Source of the DNA: a virus
Virus record (IMG/VR): IMGVR_UViG_3300030000_000026
Span: 1-37,476 of that record
DNA length: 37,476 nucleotides
Direction: 5' to 3' (one strand)
The translations under genes and the position numbers were made by a program. The notes below the pieces were generated by a model. The model was not told where the DNA came from, did not search any database, and saw only the letters and a list, made by a program, of their open reading frames with translations. Below are positions 15,766-22,069 of the stretch, in pieces. The first letter of the stretch is position 1, and each line of letters begins with the position of its first letter.

Positions 15766-16627
15766 TTTTCCCCTCCACTTCTTTTATTTCATCATCATCC
15801 CATCCAAGTAACTTTTTTTCTAAAGAATCATAGTCATATTCACGACCTTCAAAGTTATCAAATTTTGTAGCTGGTTTATTGGATGTTTTTTGCTTTGATG
15901 GTTTATCCTTATCTGTATAATTTCCTTCTAACACTTTTATAAAGTTGTTAGGTTTTACTAGCCAATCAAATGTAATACTCCATCCTTTGTTATTATCACC
16001 TTGAAGGAACTTACTCTTAGATATACTCCCTATTGCTTCTAAAACTTTATCTGAACCATAATCAACAACTCTAGCATTAAGTTCTTTATATCTAATAGAA
16101 CCTTTTTTTAGTGAGACTAACTTAGTCAATCCTAATGAGTTCCATGCAGTAATATATATATCTATATTTATATCTAGTTCTTTATCTATATTTATATCTT
16201 TCTCTATCTCTGTGTTACTTTTTGTTACTTCGTTGTTACATTGTAACAATTTGATTTTTTCTTTACTTTTTTCTCTTAGTGCTCTTACTCTTGCAGCACT
16301 TTCACCTTCACTACCAATCATATTTTGAGTCATTACCATAAATAATCTTCCATCGTCCCACTGCTCCATCAATCCTAGTTGCGTTAAGGTATCTACTGCT
16401 ACTTTAACGGTATCTACATTAGTATTTGTAATGCTAGAGAGCATAACTGGTGTAAATGGTATACAACCATTGAATATTAAAATACCATCTGTAGATATAG
16501 ACTTTAATAGAAGTTTCATGTAAAAAATTATATAGTCTTTACCATTTGGCATACCTTCTAAGACTTTAATTTCATCTCTTTCAAAGAAATCATCTTTAAG
16601 TCGCAGCCAATAATATCTTTTGGCCAT
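15749..16627 (-). CDS. Phage replication initiator / replisome organizer
   Basis: 292 residues. The N-terminal ~120 residues (MAKRYYWLRLKDDFFERDEI..., DTVKVAVDTLTQLGLMEQW) match the phage replisome-organizer N-terminal winged-helix domain. A charged, repetitive linker follows (about 140-160, DINIDKELDINIDIYI). Residues about 160-230 resemble a DnaD-type helical domain with GWSITFDWLVKPNNFIKVLEG. It should bind the origin and recruit the host helicase. The linker is encoded by a direct repeat that may itself be the origin. AAAGGAGG precedes the ATG at 16627. Confidence 0.88.
   Translation of the reverse strand: MAKRYYWLRLKDDFFERDEIKVLEGMPNGKDYIIFYMKLLLKSISTDGILIFNGCIPFTPVMLSSITNTNVDTVKVAVDTLTQLGLMEQWDDGRLFMVMTQNMIGSEGESAARVRALREKSKEKIKLLQCNNEVTKSNTEIEKDINIDKELDINIDIYITAWNSLGLTKLVSLKKGSIRYKELNARVVDYGSDKVLEAIGSISKSKFLQGDNNKGWSITFDWLVKPNNFIKVLEGNYTDKDKPSKQKTSNKPATKFDNFEGREYDYDSLEKKLLGWDDDEIKEVEGKNESDC
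16159..16199. repeat. 17-bp direct repeat, candidate replication origin
   Basis: TATCTATATTTATATCT occurs exactly at 16159-16175 and at 16183-16199 (24-bp period), within an almost pure A/T stretch of about 60 bp inside the initiator gene. Phage origins are often inside the initiator gene. Iterons plus an easily melted region are what an origin needs. The same repeat encodes DINID twice, so a protein-level explanation is also possible. Confidence 0.45.
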
Positions 16628-16677
16628 ACTGTTCCTCCTTTGATTAAAGTATGATACAATTAATTTGAATTATTTTT

Positions 16678-16869
16678 TTAGTTCTCTACTGAGGTAGCTT
16701 TGCCGAGCTCCTTGGTAGTTTTTTCATTGTTAAGCTTGTCTATCTCTTCCTGTAGAATGTCTCCAAAAGGTCTGCTATCTTCATTTAATTCTCTTTTCTT
16801 TTGAACTCTACTGGTAATCTCTTTAGCTTGTTTATCTGCAATTTCAGCTATTGCCGCTATATTACCCAA
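16678..16869 (-). CDS. Small helical protein of unknown function
   Basis: 63 residues, starting at TTG 16869 about 11 bases after AAAGG. It is highly charged and helical (EIADKQAKEITSRVQKKREL, then DILQEEIDKLNNEK). It sits between a zinc-ribbon gene and the replication initiator. No family is recognised. The start is unconventional and the ribosome site modest, so confidence is moderate. Confidence 0.55.
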   Translation of the reverse strand: MGNIAAIAEIADKQAKEITSRVQKKRELNEDSRPFGDILQEEIDKLNNEKTTKELGKATSVEN

Positions 16870-16876
16870 CCATTTA

Positions 16877-17041
16877 TCAACCTTTCATGAATTTATTCTT
16901 ATTTTTAAGTAATACTTTAGTAACTATTCCATTACGTTTATTACATTTTTTCTCGCATTCAGGGCAAACATATCCATGTTCGAGATTTGTTTTACTACTT
17001 ATATTCCAATCCAATTTACATACTTTACATTTAGCATCCAT
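16877..17041 (-). CDS. Small zinc-ribbon protein
   Basis: 54 residues with two CxxC pairs: CKVC (residues 5-8) and CPEC (26-29), then another Cys in KKCNKRNG, and a basic C-terminus VTKVLLKNKNKFMKG. This is a typical four-cysteine zinc ribbon. The ATG at 17041 lies within the last codons of the Spo0E-like gene (its TAA overlaps), so translation is coupled. Function unknown. DNA or RNA binding is plausible. Confidence 0.7.
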   Translation of the reverse strand: MDAKCKVCKLDWNISSKTNLEHGYVCPECEKKCNKRNGIVTKVLLKNKNKFMKG

Positions 17042-17240
17042 AAATCAACATCCTTTGTTTATGTGCTATTAATGGATCTAACTTTTGACTCAACCTAACT
17101 GTTTCATTAATCGTAAGCTTAGGATTACTAGCAATGCTCTTCTCCATTTCTGTCCTAGCTTCTGAAATTGCCGTATCAAGTTTTCTCATAATTTCATCTT
17201 TAGATTCATTTGCTTCAAAATCAATCATGAACCCTTCCAT
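17031..17240 (-). CDS. Spo0E-like protein (candidate aspartyl-phosphate phosphatase)
   Basis: 69 residues. The C-terminal half has INETVRLSQKLDPLIAHKQ, with SQKLD at residues 51-55. This matches the signature (SQELD) of Spo0E-type phosphatases, whose family members are 50-85 residues and form a helical hairpin. Known members dephosphorylate Spo0A~P and delay sporulation. The N-terminal helix (IMRKLDTAISEARTEMEKS) fits the first hairpin arm. GGAGG lies 9 bases before the ATG. Glu in the motif is Lys here, so activity needs testing. It lies in the phage early operon. Confidence 0.65.
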   Translation of the reverse strand: MEGFMIDFEANESKDEIMRKLDTAISEARTEMEKSIASNPKLTINETVRLSQKLDPLIAHKQRMLIYGC

Positions 17241-17276
17241 CTATTATTCCTCCTTACAATATTCTTATTATGTTGA

Positions 17277-17987
17277 CTATCTAGCGCTATTACATCCCTT
17301 AATCATTAATTCCAATTCTCTAATGGGTTTCCAATCTATAATTACTTGTCTAGCAAACATTAAATCTTTAACTGCTGTATTTTTATAAGAATTAACATCA
17401 ACAATTCTCTTATAATCTTTCCATATAGAACTAAATGCCTTTTTATTAAGCTCCTTATATGCTGGAGTATTTTTCCCCCCTAAGATTGCCACTACTTTTC
17501 TAGTTGCAAGTGTTCTTAATTCTTCCTGCTGGCTATAATCTATAGTCATTGTATTTTCTAAATTTAAAATTCTATTATCCATTTGAACAGTTTTTTCATC
17601 TATCATTATTATTGCTTGAAGTTCCTTTGAAAGGTTTGGAATTTTAGCTTTTATATTAAAATAAGTTTCTTCTAAAGTTTCATATACTTCCCAAGCTTCA
17701 TCTGTATCAAGAATTTTTGCGTGTCTTGCTGCTCCTCTGTCTGTCCAAAGTGTTAATATTGTTGTTTTATTTGAAATAATTTGGTCATGAACATTATTCA
17801 CTACCAACTTAAATTTTTTTAATTCCTCACCTTGCAATTTAAAATAATGCTTCCCCTCTATAAATCTACTTTTGTTGTTATTGAAATTTTTGATTATATT
17901 ATTTTCATCCGTTCCATATTGTTCTGCTAAAATCTTAGTTATAATAATTCTTTGACTTTTAAATTCTAATGGCATTAATTTACTCAT
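17277..17987 (-). CDS. Phage antirepressor, ORF6N + ORF6C type
   Basis: 236 residues. An N-terminal ORF6N (KilA-N-related) DNA-binding domain (about 8-105, with IIITKILAEQYGTDENNIIK, RFIEGKHYFKLQGEEL and ILTLWTDRGAARHAKILDTD) is followed by a C-terminal ORF6C-like domain (about 120-230, RTLATRKVVAILGGKNTPAY). These proteins bind phage DNA or repressor during induction. It follows the Cro-like and excisionase-like genes in the early operon, as expected. AGGAGG precedes the ATG. Confidence 0.85.
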   Translation of the reverse strand: MSKLMPLEFKSQRIIITKILAEQYGTDENNIIKNFNNNKSRFIEGKHYFKLQGEELKKFKLVVNNVHDQIISNKTTILTLWTDRGAARHAKILDTDEAWEVYETLEETYFNIKAKIPNLSKELQAIIMIDEKTVQMDNRILNLENTMTIDYSQQEELRTLATRKVVAILGGKNTPAYKELNKKAFSSIWKDYKRIVDVNSYKNTAVKDLMFARQVIIDWKPIRELELMIKGCNSAR

Positions 17988-18097
17988 TTACTTATCCTCC
18001 TAGATTTAATTTTTATTTACTAATACTTTAAAGCTGAAAATTACTGAATGTAATTGCTTTAAGTTTTAAGATGTGTTTGTACAATATTTTTATTAGG

Positions 18098-18337
18098 CTA
18101 TAATTCTCTATGTTCTTCTGTTATTTTTTCAATCCATCTATCAAAGGCTCTTTTATCTATAGATACTCTTGCTCCTACTTTGAAAAATGGAAAATCTGTA
18201 TTGTGTTTATTAATAAGTTCTCTTATCTTTTCATGTCCCATTCCAGAATATAATGCTGCTTCTTGAACTGAAAAAGTTATTTTTTCAACTTTATTAGCTT
18301 TCAAAGTTGCTAATATTTCTTTTAATAGCTCCTCCAT
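18098..18337 (-). CDS. Excisionase-like helix-turn-helix protein
   Basis: 79 residues with the winged-helix 'excisionase family' pattern: ITFSVQEAALYSGMGHEKIR (helix-turn-helix), then FPFFKVGARVSIDKRAFDRW (wing and recognition end). Such proteins either act as Xis, bending attP DNA for prophage excision, or as early regulators. It is the third gene of the early operon, starting immediately after the preceding stop, which supports coupled translation. Confidence 0.8.
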   Translation of the reverse strand: MEELLKEILATLKANKVEKITFSVQEAALYSGMGHEKIRELINKHNTDFPFFKVGARVSIDKRAFDRWIEKITEEHREL

Positions 18338-18338
18338 A

Positions 18339-18461
18339 TTAAATACCCTTTTCTATTACAGATTTTAGTTCTGCAATAAATTGTTTTAATCTTTCATTTT
18401 CTCTTTTTACATTTTCATATTGTTCATTTGAAACAAAACCTTTCTTTGATATATCACACAT
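18339..18461 (-). CDS. Small coiled-coil protein
   Basis: 40 residues (MCDISKKGFVSNEQYENVKR, then a leucine/charged heptad stretch ending SVIEKGI). GGAGG lies 8 bases before the ATG. It lies between the Cro-like and excisionase-like genes and its stop TAA abuts the next ATG. This short charged helical protein is not recognised. Similar-size coiled-coil ORFs are common at this place in Firmicute prophages. Confidence 0.65.
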   Translation of the reverse strand: MCDISKKGFVSNEQYENVKRENERLKQFIAELKSVIEKGI

Positions 18462-18474
18462 AATATATACCTCC

Positions 18475-18666
18475 TTAATAAAATACTTTTGGAACTGTTG
18501 AATCCAATGCTGCTGATATTTTTTCCATCATTTCTTTACTTGGATTCTTTTTGTTCTCTGAATCGTTCTCTAATTCTGAAAGATATGAAGGAGCAATATT
18601 TGCCTTTTTAGCAAGTTCCCTTAGAGTCAAGCTCTTACTCTCTCTTAGTGCCTTAATCTTATTCAT
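18475..18666 (-). CDS. Cro-like transcriptional regulator (XRE HTH)
   Basis: 63 residues, almost entirely an XRE helix-turn-helix (SLTLRELAKKANIAPSYLSE ... SKEMMEKISAALDSTVPKVFY). It is the first gene of the early operon and is divergent from the repressor at 18872, the classic Cro position. AAAGGAGG precedes the ATG. Its promoter (TTGTTT-17-TATACT) has an operator-like site in the spacer. Confidence 0.87.
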   Translation of the reverse strand: MNKIKALRESKSLTLRELAKKANIAPSYLSELENDSENKKNPSKEMMEKISAALDSTVPKVFY

Positions 18667-18692
18667 TTTGTGTACCTCCTTTTGATATTTTT

Positions 18693-18721
18693 AGTATATT
18701 CCGTTCTCTGCTAGAAAACAA
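18693..18721 (-). promoter_or_regulatory. Early (cro-side) promoter with embedded operator
   Basis: On the minus strand, TTGTTT (18716-18721), a 17-bp spacer and TATACT (18693-18698). The spacer contains the operator-like GTTCTCTGCTAGAA. Repressor bound there would block the early operon. Confidence 0.7.
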
Positions 18722-18780
18722 TATCTAAATTCGTTCTCTAGAAGCGATTTGAATAAAATAACTCTTTCTTCCTAGCGAAC
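18703..18780. promoter_or_regulatory. Operator cluster of the lysis-lysogeny switch
   Basis: Related sites lie between the divergent repressor and Cro-like genes: GTTCTCTGCTAGAA (18703-18716), GTTCTCTAGAA (18733-18743), and GTTCGCTAGGAA on the minus strand (18769-18780). A weaker relative, GTTCGCCTACAA, lies in the repressor leader near 18838-18849 (minus strand). The shared core is GTTCKCTAGNA. The two left sites point one way and the right ones the other. Confidence 0.6.
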
Positions 18781-18803
18781 ACTTGTTTTTACTCACGTTT
18801 TCG

Positions 18804-18832
18804 TTGACAGGAAACGTTTATAGTAGTATTAT
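18804..18832 (+). promoter_or_regulatory. Repressor promoter
   Basis: Perfect -35 TTGACA (18804-18809), 17-bp spacer, -10 TATTAT (18827-18832), 40 bp before the repressor ATG. It would drive repressor, ImmA-like and integrase genes. The -35 lies within an imperfect palindrome (CGTTTTCGTTGACAGGAAACG). Confidence 0.8.
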
Positions 18833-18871
18833 GGTCTTTGTAGGCGAACAAAATGTAAGGATGTGCAAATA

Positions 18872-19201
18872 ATGATTGGTTCAAAAATTACTGAAATTAG
18901 AAACATTAAAGGAATTTCGTTATCAAAATTAGCTGCTAAGGCTAACATCAGCAAAGGGTATTTAAGTAATATTGAAAGTGGTATAAAAGAAAATCCTAGT
19001 ACAGAAATGTTGGAAAAAATTTCAAATGCTTTAGATGTGAATATATCTGATTTATTTGATGATAAACCTATTGAAGATAAACTTGATATGTTAGAAGATG
19101 ATATGAAGATATTGTTTTCCAAGGCTCAAAAATTATCTAAAGAAGATAGAAAAAAAGTGCTTAAAATGATGGAGATATTTGAAGAAGAGAATAACAACTA
19201 A
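18872..19201 (+). CDS. Prophage repressor (XRE HTH)
   Basis: 109 residues. An XRE helix-turn-helix occupies about residues 5-65 (GISLSKLAAKANISKGYLSN ... STEMLEKISNALDVNISDLF). A short helical tail rich in Glu/Lys follows (MLEDDMKILFSKAQKLSKED). It lacks the LexA-type self-cleavage domain. This and the ImmA-like peptidase next door suggest inactivation by proteolysis, as for ICEBs1 ImmR. Start at ATG 18872, 10 bases after AAGGA. It is the first gene of the plus-strand lysogeny operon. Confidence 0.88.
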   Translation: MIGSKITEIRNIKGISLSKLAAKANISKGYLSNIESGIKENPSTEMLEKISNALDVNISDLFDDKPIEDKLDMLEDDMKILFSKAQKLSKEDRKKVLKMMEIFEEENNN

Positions 19202-19220
19202 ATATAATGGGGTGGGGTAA

Positions 19221-19541
19221 TTGGAAGAACTAAAGAAAATTATATTAAAGATTAAAGAACTAGAAGATTGTGGAGAACTAAGACTAGTTTATTCGGAATC
19301 AGTTGGGTCTAATGCTATTGTAATGACTAACTGCGATAAATTTGTAATAGTGATGAACCCAACGCTAAGTTATGAACAACAAATGAGGGAAATATGGCAT
19401 GAAGCAAAACATATATGTTGCCATTTGAATAATTCAAATTATAACGTTGCTTTCGCTGAATATGAAACAGACCAATTTATTAATAAAATAATATCTAAAC
19501 CGGAATTTTTTGACGAATTAAAGGCTGTTACATGCTTTTGA
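19221..19541 (+). CDS. ImmA/IrrE-like metallopeptidase (short form)
   Basis: 106 residues with the zinc motif HEAKH (60-64) and a downstream acidic cluster AEYETDQF (79-86) that would provide the third ligand. This matches the COG2856 / ImmA-IrrE type (HExxH...E), though shorter and with few other conserved residues. In ICEBs1, ImmA cleaves the repressor ImmR to start induction, and a similar job is inferred here from its position just behind the repressor. The start is TTG with GGGGTGGGG upstream. Confidence 0.78.
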   Translation: MEELKKIILKIKELEDCGELRLVYSESVGSNAIVMTNCDKFVIVMNPTLSYEQQMREIWHEAKHICCHLNNSNYNVAFAEYETDQFINKIISKPEFFDELKAVTCF

Positions 19542-19563
19542 TATATAGAAAGGATTGATAAAC

Positions 19564-20733
19564 ATGGCAAATAAAACGAACTATACAATGAATGGTAAAG
19601 ACTATTTTAGAATATCTGCAAGCTTTGGACGTGATGCAAATGGAAAACTAATAAGAAAATATTTCTATGGGAAAAATGAAAAAGATGCTAAAAAGAAAGT
19701 TGAAGAATACAAAGACAGTTTAAAATTAGGTTTAATTATAGACAAGAATGTCTTTCTTGGGTCTACAATGAATACTTGGTTATTCGAGGTAGTAAATATA
19801 TCTAATAAAGTTAAGCCAACCACATTTGAACGATATGAGGGTATCTATAGAAATTATATTAAGACTTCTATTATTGCTCCACTACTTTTAAAAGATATTA
19901 AGTCTATGCAAATACAAAAATATTATAATAAATTAAGCAAAGATGGAAAAACATCAAGTCAAATATTTAACTTAAATAAATTATTAAAACATTTCTTTGC
20001 TTATGCAGTAAACGAAGGTTATTTATTAAAAAATCCTTGCATTGGTCAAATAGTTATTCCAGGTGAAGTTGAGGCTAAAAAAGAAGAAGTTGAAGTATTT
20101 ACAGATGATGAATTAAAAGCTATTTTGAGTTATCCTAAAGCTTCTGTAATGAAAGATATAGCAACTGTATGCATAGCAACTGGTATGCGTAGGGGTGAGT
20201 GTTTAGGTCTTAAATGCAGCGATTTAGATTATGACACTATGGAAATTAATATTAATAGAACTGTTTCCACCGTTGCCATTATAGAAGAAGATAGCCGAAT
20301 CAACGAAACAATAATACAAATACCAAAAACTAAAGGATCAATACGAAGTATACCTTTACCCAGTGATTTAGAAACATTGTTTGAAAAGAATAAAATAAAA
20401 CAAAATGAAAATAAATTAAAGATTGGTGCTAGTTATAACAAAGAACATGATGGGTTTATTTTTTTAACTGAAAATGGAAATTTAATTAATAGTAGTAATT
20501 TAAGTAGATCATGGAAAAGGTATTTAAAAAAAGTTAATGTAAAATATATAAAATTCCATGCATTAAGACATACCTATGCAACTATGCAATTTGAAGCTGG
20601 TCTACCTTTAAAAACTGTATCCGTTTTATTAGGGCATAGTAGTACAGAAATAACATCAAATACTTATACTCATGTGTTAAAAAAAGAGAAAGAAAAAAGC
20701 ATTGATATTCTTAGTGTGTTAAAAATGTGTTAA
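19564..20733 (+). CDS. int: Prophage integrase (tyrosine recombinase)
   Basis: 389 residues. An N-terminal AP2-like arm-binding domain (YFRISASFGRDANGKLIRKY) is followed by a SAM-like core-binding domain (about 65-160) and a C-terminal catalytic domain with Arg209, Lys257, His332-x-x-Arg335 (HALRHTY), His358 (LLGHSS) and nucleophile Tyr368 (NTYTHV). It is the only one of the phage's three tyrosine recombinases next to attP, so it is the integration enzyme. AAAGGA precedes the ATG. The last codons overlap a 20-bp repeat that recurs beyond attP. Confidence 0.95.
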   Translation: MANKTNYTMNGKDYFRISASFGRDANGKLIRKYFYGKNEKDAKKKVEEYKDSLKLGLIIDKNVFLGSTMNTWLFEVVNISNKVKPTTFERYEGIYRNYIKTSIIAPLLLKDIKSMQIQKYYNKLSKDGKTSSQIFNLNKLLKHFFAYAVNEGYLLKNPCIGQIVIPGEVEAKKEEVEVFTDDELKAILSYPKASVMKDIATVCIATGMRRGECLGLKCSDLDYDTMEININRTVSTVAIIEEDSRINETIIQIPKTKGSIRSIPLPSDLETLFEKNKIKQNENKLKIGASYNKEHDGFIFLTENGNLINSSNLSRSWKRYLKKVNVKYIKFHALRHTYATMQFEAGLPLKTVSVLLGHSSTEITSNTYTHVLKKEKEKSIDILSVLKMC

Positions 20734-20734
20734 T
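20715..20734. repeat. attP flank repeat, left copy
   Basis: TGTGTTAAAAATGTGTTAAT covers the last codons and stop of int and is repeated exactly at 20933-20952, on the other side of attP. Each copy contains TGTGTTA twice. Likely Int arm-binding DNA. Confidence 0.6.
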
Positions 20735-20787
20735 CACCTCTGAAAGCAAATAAAAACATTTTACAAAACTAGTCATGTCAACACTTT

Positions 20788-20828
20788 TGGTGCACTTGGT
20801 GAGATTCGAACTCACGACTTCTGGATTC
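20788..20828 (-). other. attP core: copy of a tRNA 3' end
   Basis: On the minus strand, the sequence from AATCCAGAAGTC through GTGAGTTCGAATCTCAC to CAAGTGCACCA is the variable loop, T-arm, acceptor 3' strand, discriminator A and CCA of a tRNA. No 5' half exists upstream, so it is not a tRNA gene. It restores the 3' end of the host tRNA upon integration. Isotype is not certain. An acceptor pairing with GCACTTG would fit a clostridial tRNA-Arg. Confidence 0.85.
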
Positions 20829-20850
20829 TTTTTTATAGTAAATACTTTTT

Positions 20851-20917
20851 ACTTGAGTGTTCTTAATAATACTGTTTTAGCTATTCTCATTTCTTGTAGT
20901 AACTTGAGTATTCTTAA
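20851..20917. repeat. Direct-repeat pair beside attP (putative Int/Xis arm sites)
   Basis: ACTTGAGTGTTCTTAA (20851-20866) and ACTTGAGTATTCTTAA (20902-20917) match at 15 of 16 positions, 51 bp apart. They sit 20-90 bp from the attP core, where integrase arm sites are expected. Confidence 0.6.
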
Positions 20918-20932
20918 CTATAATAAAACTTA

Positions 20933-20952
20933 TGTGTTAAAAATGTGTTAAT
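20933..20952. repeat. attP flank repeat, right copy
   Basis: Exact copy of 20715-20734. Together the copies frame the attP core. Confidence 0.6.
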
Positions 20953-20956
20953 AAAT

Positions 20957-20983
20957 AAGGCTAGGAAATTTAATCCTAGCCTT
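20957..20983. terminator. Bidirectional terminator-like hairpin beyond attP
   Basis: Perfect 10-bp stem AAGGCTAGGA/TCCTAGCCTT with a 7-base loop. TTATTTATT follows on the minus strand. It lies between the convergent int and Ltp-like genes. Confidence 0.6.
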
Positions 20984-21005
20984 AATCATCATCTTTTATC
21001 AATAT

Positions 21006-21039
21006 AATCCTCACTCTATAAAAGAATAGAGTGAGGATT
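21006..21039. terminator. Strong hairpin between convergent genes
   Basis: Perfect 14-bp stem (AATCCTCACTCTAT with ATAGAGTGAGGATT) around a 6-base loop. A T run is missing on both sides, so it may be a terminator helper, RNA stabiliser or protein site for the Ltp-like transcript ending at 21072. Confidence 0.5.
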
Positions 21040-21071
21040 AGTTAATAACGTTCCCCCTGCTTTTATTGTTT

Positions 21072-21749
21072 CTAATTTTCTAAATTATTTATAGCGTATT
21101 GTGCTTCTTCTTCGGTGAATTTTTCTCCAGCATCTGATACCAATTGGTCGTGTATAGCACTCTTAGACATATTCATTTTATCTTGATATGTTTTAGCTTT
21201 AGCTAATGCATTCTTTTTCCAATCTGATTTTACATTATCTACAGCATACTGTGCAGCTTCTTTAGGAAATTTTTCTCCAGCATCTGATGTTAATTGCTCA
21301 TATAGACCTTTTTTAGACAAATTCATTTTGTTAGCATAAGTATCTGCTTTTTTTAATGCTGATTGATATTCCTTAGGTATATTATCTTTTTCATCCTTTG
21401 CAGCTTTTTCGGCTGCTATTTTAGCATCTGCATCTGCTTTTGCTTCTTCATCTGCTTTTTGTTTAGCAACTTCTGCTGCCTTTTCTTCTTCTGTCTTCTC
21501 TTTTGGCTCTTCTTTTACTGTAGTCTCTACTTTTGCTGTTGTAGATTTATCTCCTGTATTTGTAGTTTTAGGCGCAAAGGCTGCGATTAAAATAAATGTA
21601 ACTATTAACCCTATTCCATAATATTTCAATACACTCTTCCTATTTCTTTTTTCTAAATCTCCCCATTTTAAAACCATAGTAGGTTTTATGAGCCCTAGAA
21701 TCAAACCAATTATACATGCCAAAAATAACAATATAAATATAGCAGTCAT
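21072..21749 (-). CDS. Membrane-anchored Ltp-like protein, candidate superinfection exclusion factor
   Basis: 225 residues. Two hydrophobic segments (about 2-22 and 44-60) anchor it. A long Lys/Glu/Ala-rich spacer (about 75-123) follows, then two Ltp repeats: 128-173 (ALKKADTYANKMNLSKKGLY) and 177-223 (ALAKAKTYQDKMNMSKSAIH), each ending 'SDAGEKF..E.AQYA..N'. This domain is that of the host-surface lipoprotein Ltp of Streptococcus phage TP-J34, which blocks DNA injection by related phages. Here the lipobox is replaced by membrane segments. The gene has its own sigma-A-type promoter beside attP, a typical lysogenic-conversion site. Confidence 0.82.
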   Translation of the reverse strand: MTAIFILLFLACIIGLILGLIKPTMVLKWGDLEKRNRKSVLKYYGIGLIVTFILIAAFAPKTTNTGDKSTTAKVETTVKEEPKEKTEEEKAAEVAKQKADEEAKADADAKIAAEKAAKDEKDNIPKEYQSALKKADTYANKMNLSKKGLYEQLTSDAGEKFPKEAAQYAVDNVKSDWKKNALAKAKTYQDKMNMSKSAIHDQLVSDAGEKFTEEEAQYAINNLEN

Positions 21750-21779
21750 TAATATTCCCCCTCAAATCTTTATAAACTA

Positions 21780-21807
21780 ATTGTATATTATTTGTATGTT
21801 TTGTCAA
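21780..21807 (-). promoter_or_regulatory. Promoter of the Ltp-like gene
   Basis: Minus strand: TTGACA (21802-21807), 16-bp spacer, TACAAT (21780-21785), then GAGGGGG and the ATG at 21749. Nearly the same core occurs before the DUF4236 gene. Confidence 0.8.
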
Positions 21808-22040
21808 ATAAATGTTATACTAAAACAATGCTAATCACCTAAAACCGTCTGATAGCCTATAGGTAACGATAATTGTCCAAAAGTAACAGAAAAGCACCAA
21901 GAATTTACCTCTGTTTTGTTACCGCCTTTAGACGTTGCTATATCTAGCCTGTATGGTTTTAATACAACTTTAAAAATAATAATTTGAATTATATTGAACT
22001 AAAATGAAATGAATATTTGATGAATTTTTGACGTCAAACA
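21808..22040. other. Non-coding stretch between two moron genes
   Basis: No gene or convincing RNA seen. It is AT-rich in its right half. Several short inverted repeats are present (for example AACAGA with TCTGTT, GTAAC with GTTAC), but none forms a clear hairpin. Confidence 0.4.
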
Positions 22041-22067
22041 AAAAAAAGCTAGAAATTTAATTCTAGC
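22041..22067 (-). terminator. Terminator of the DUF4236 gene
   Basis: Minus strand GCTAGAA, 6-base loop, TTCTAGC, followed by a run of eight or so T. It begins a few bases after the stop at 22070. Confidence 0.88.
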
Positions 22068-22069
22068 CT

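Noticed and set aside
18829-19122. Minus-strand frame opposite the repressor
   Set aside because: Antisense to a clear XRE repressor and overlapping its promoter. No ribosome site.
20788-20860. A functional tRNA gene on the minus strand
   Set aside because: Only the 3' half is present. No D-arm, anticodon stem partner or 5' acceptor strand (GCACTTG) is found upstream.
21808-22040. A small RNA or gene between the Ltp-like and DUF4236 genes
   Set aside because: No ribosome site with an open frame and no stable hairpin with promoter could be supported. Only scattered 5-6 bp inverted repeats are present.
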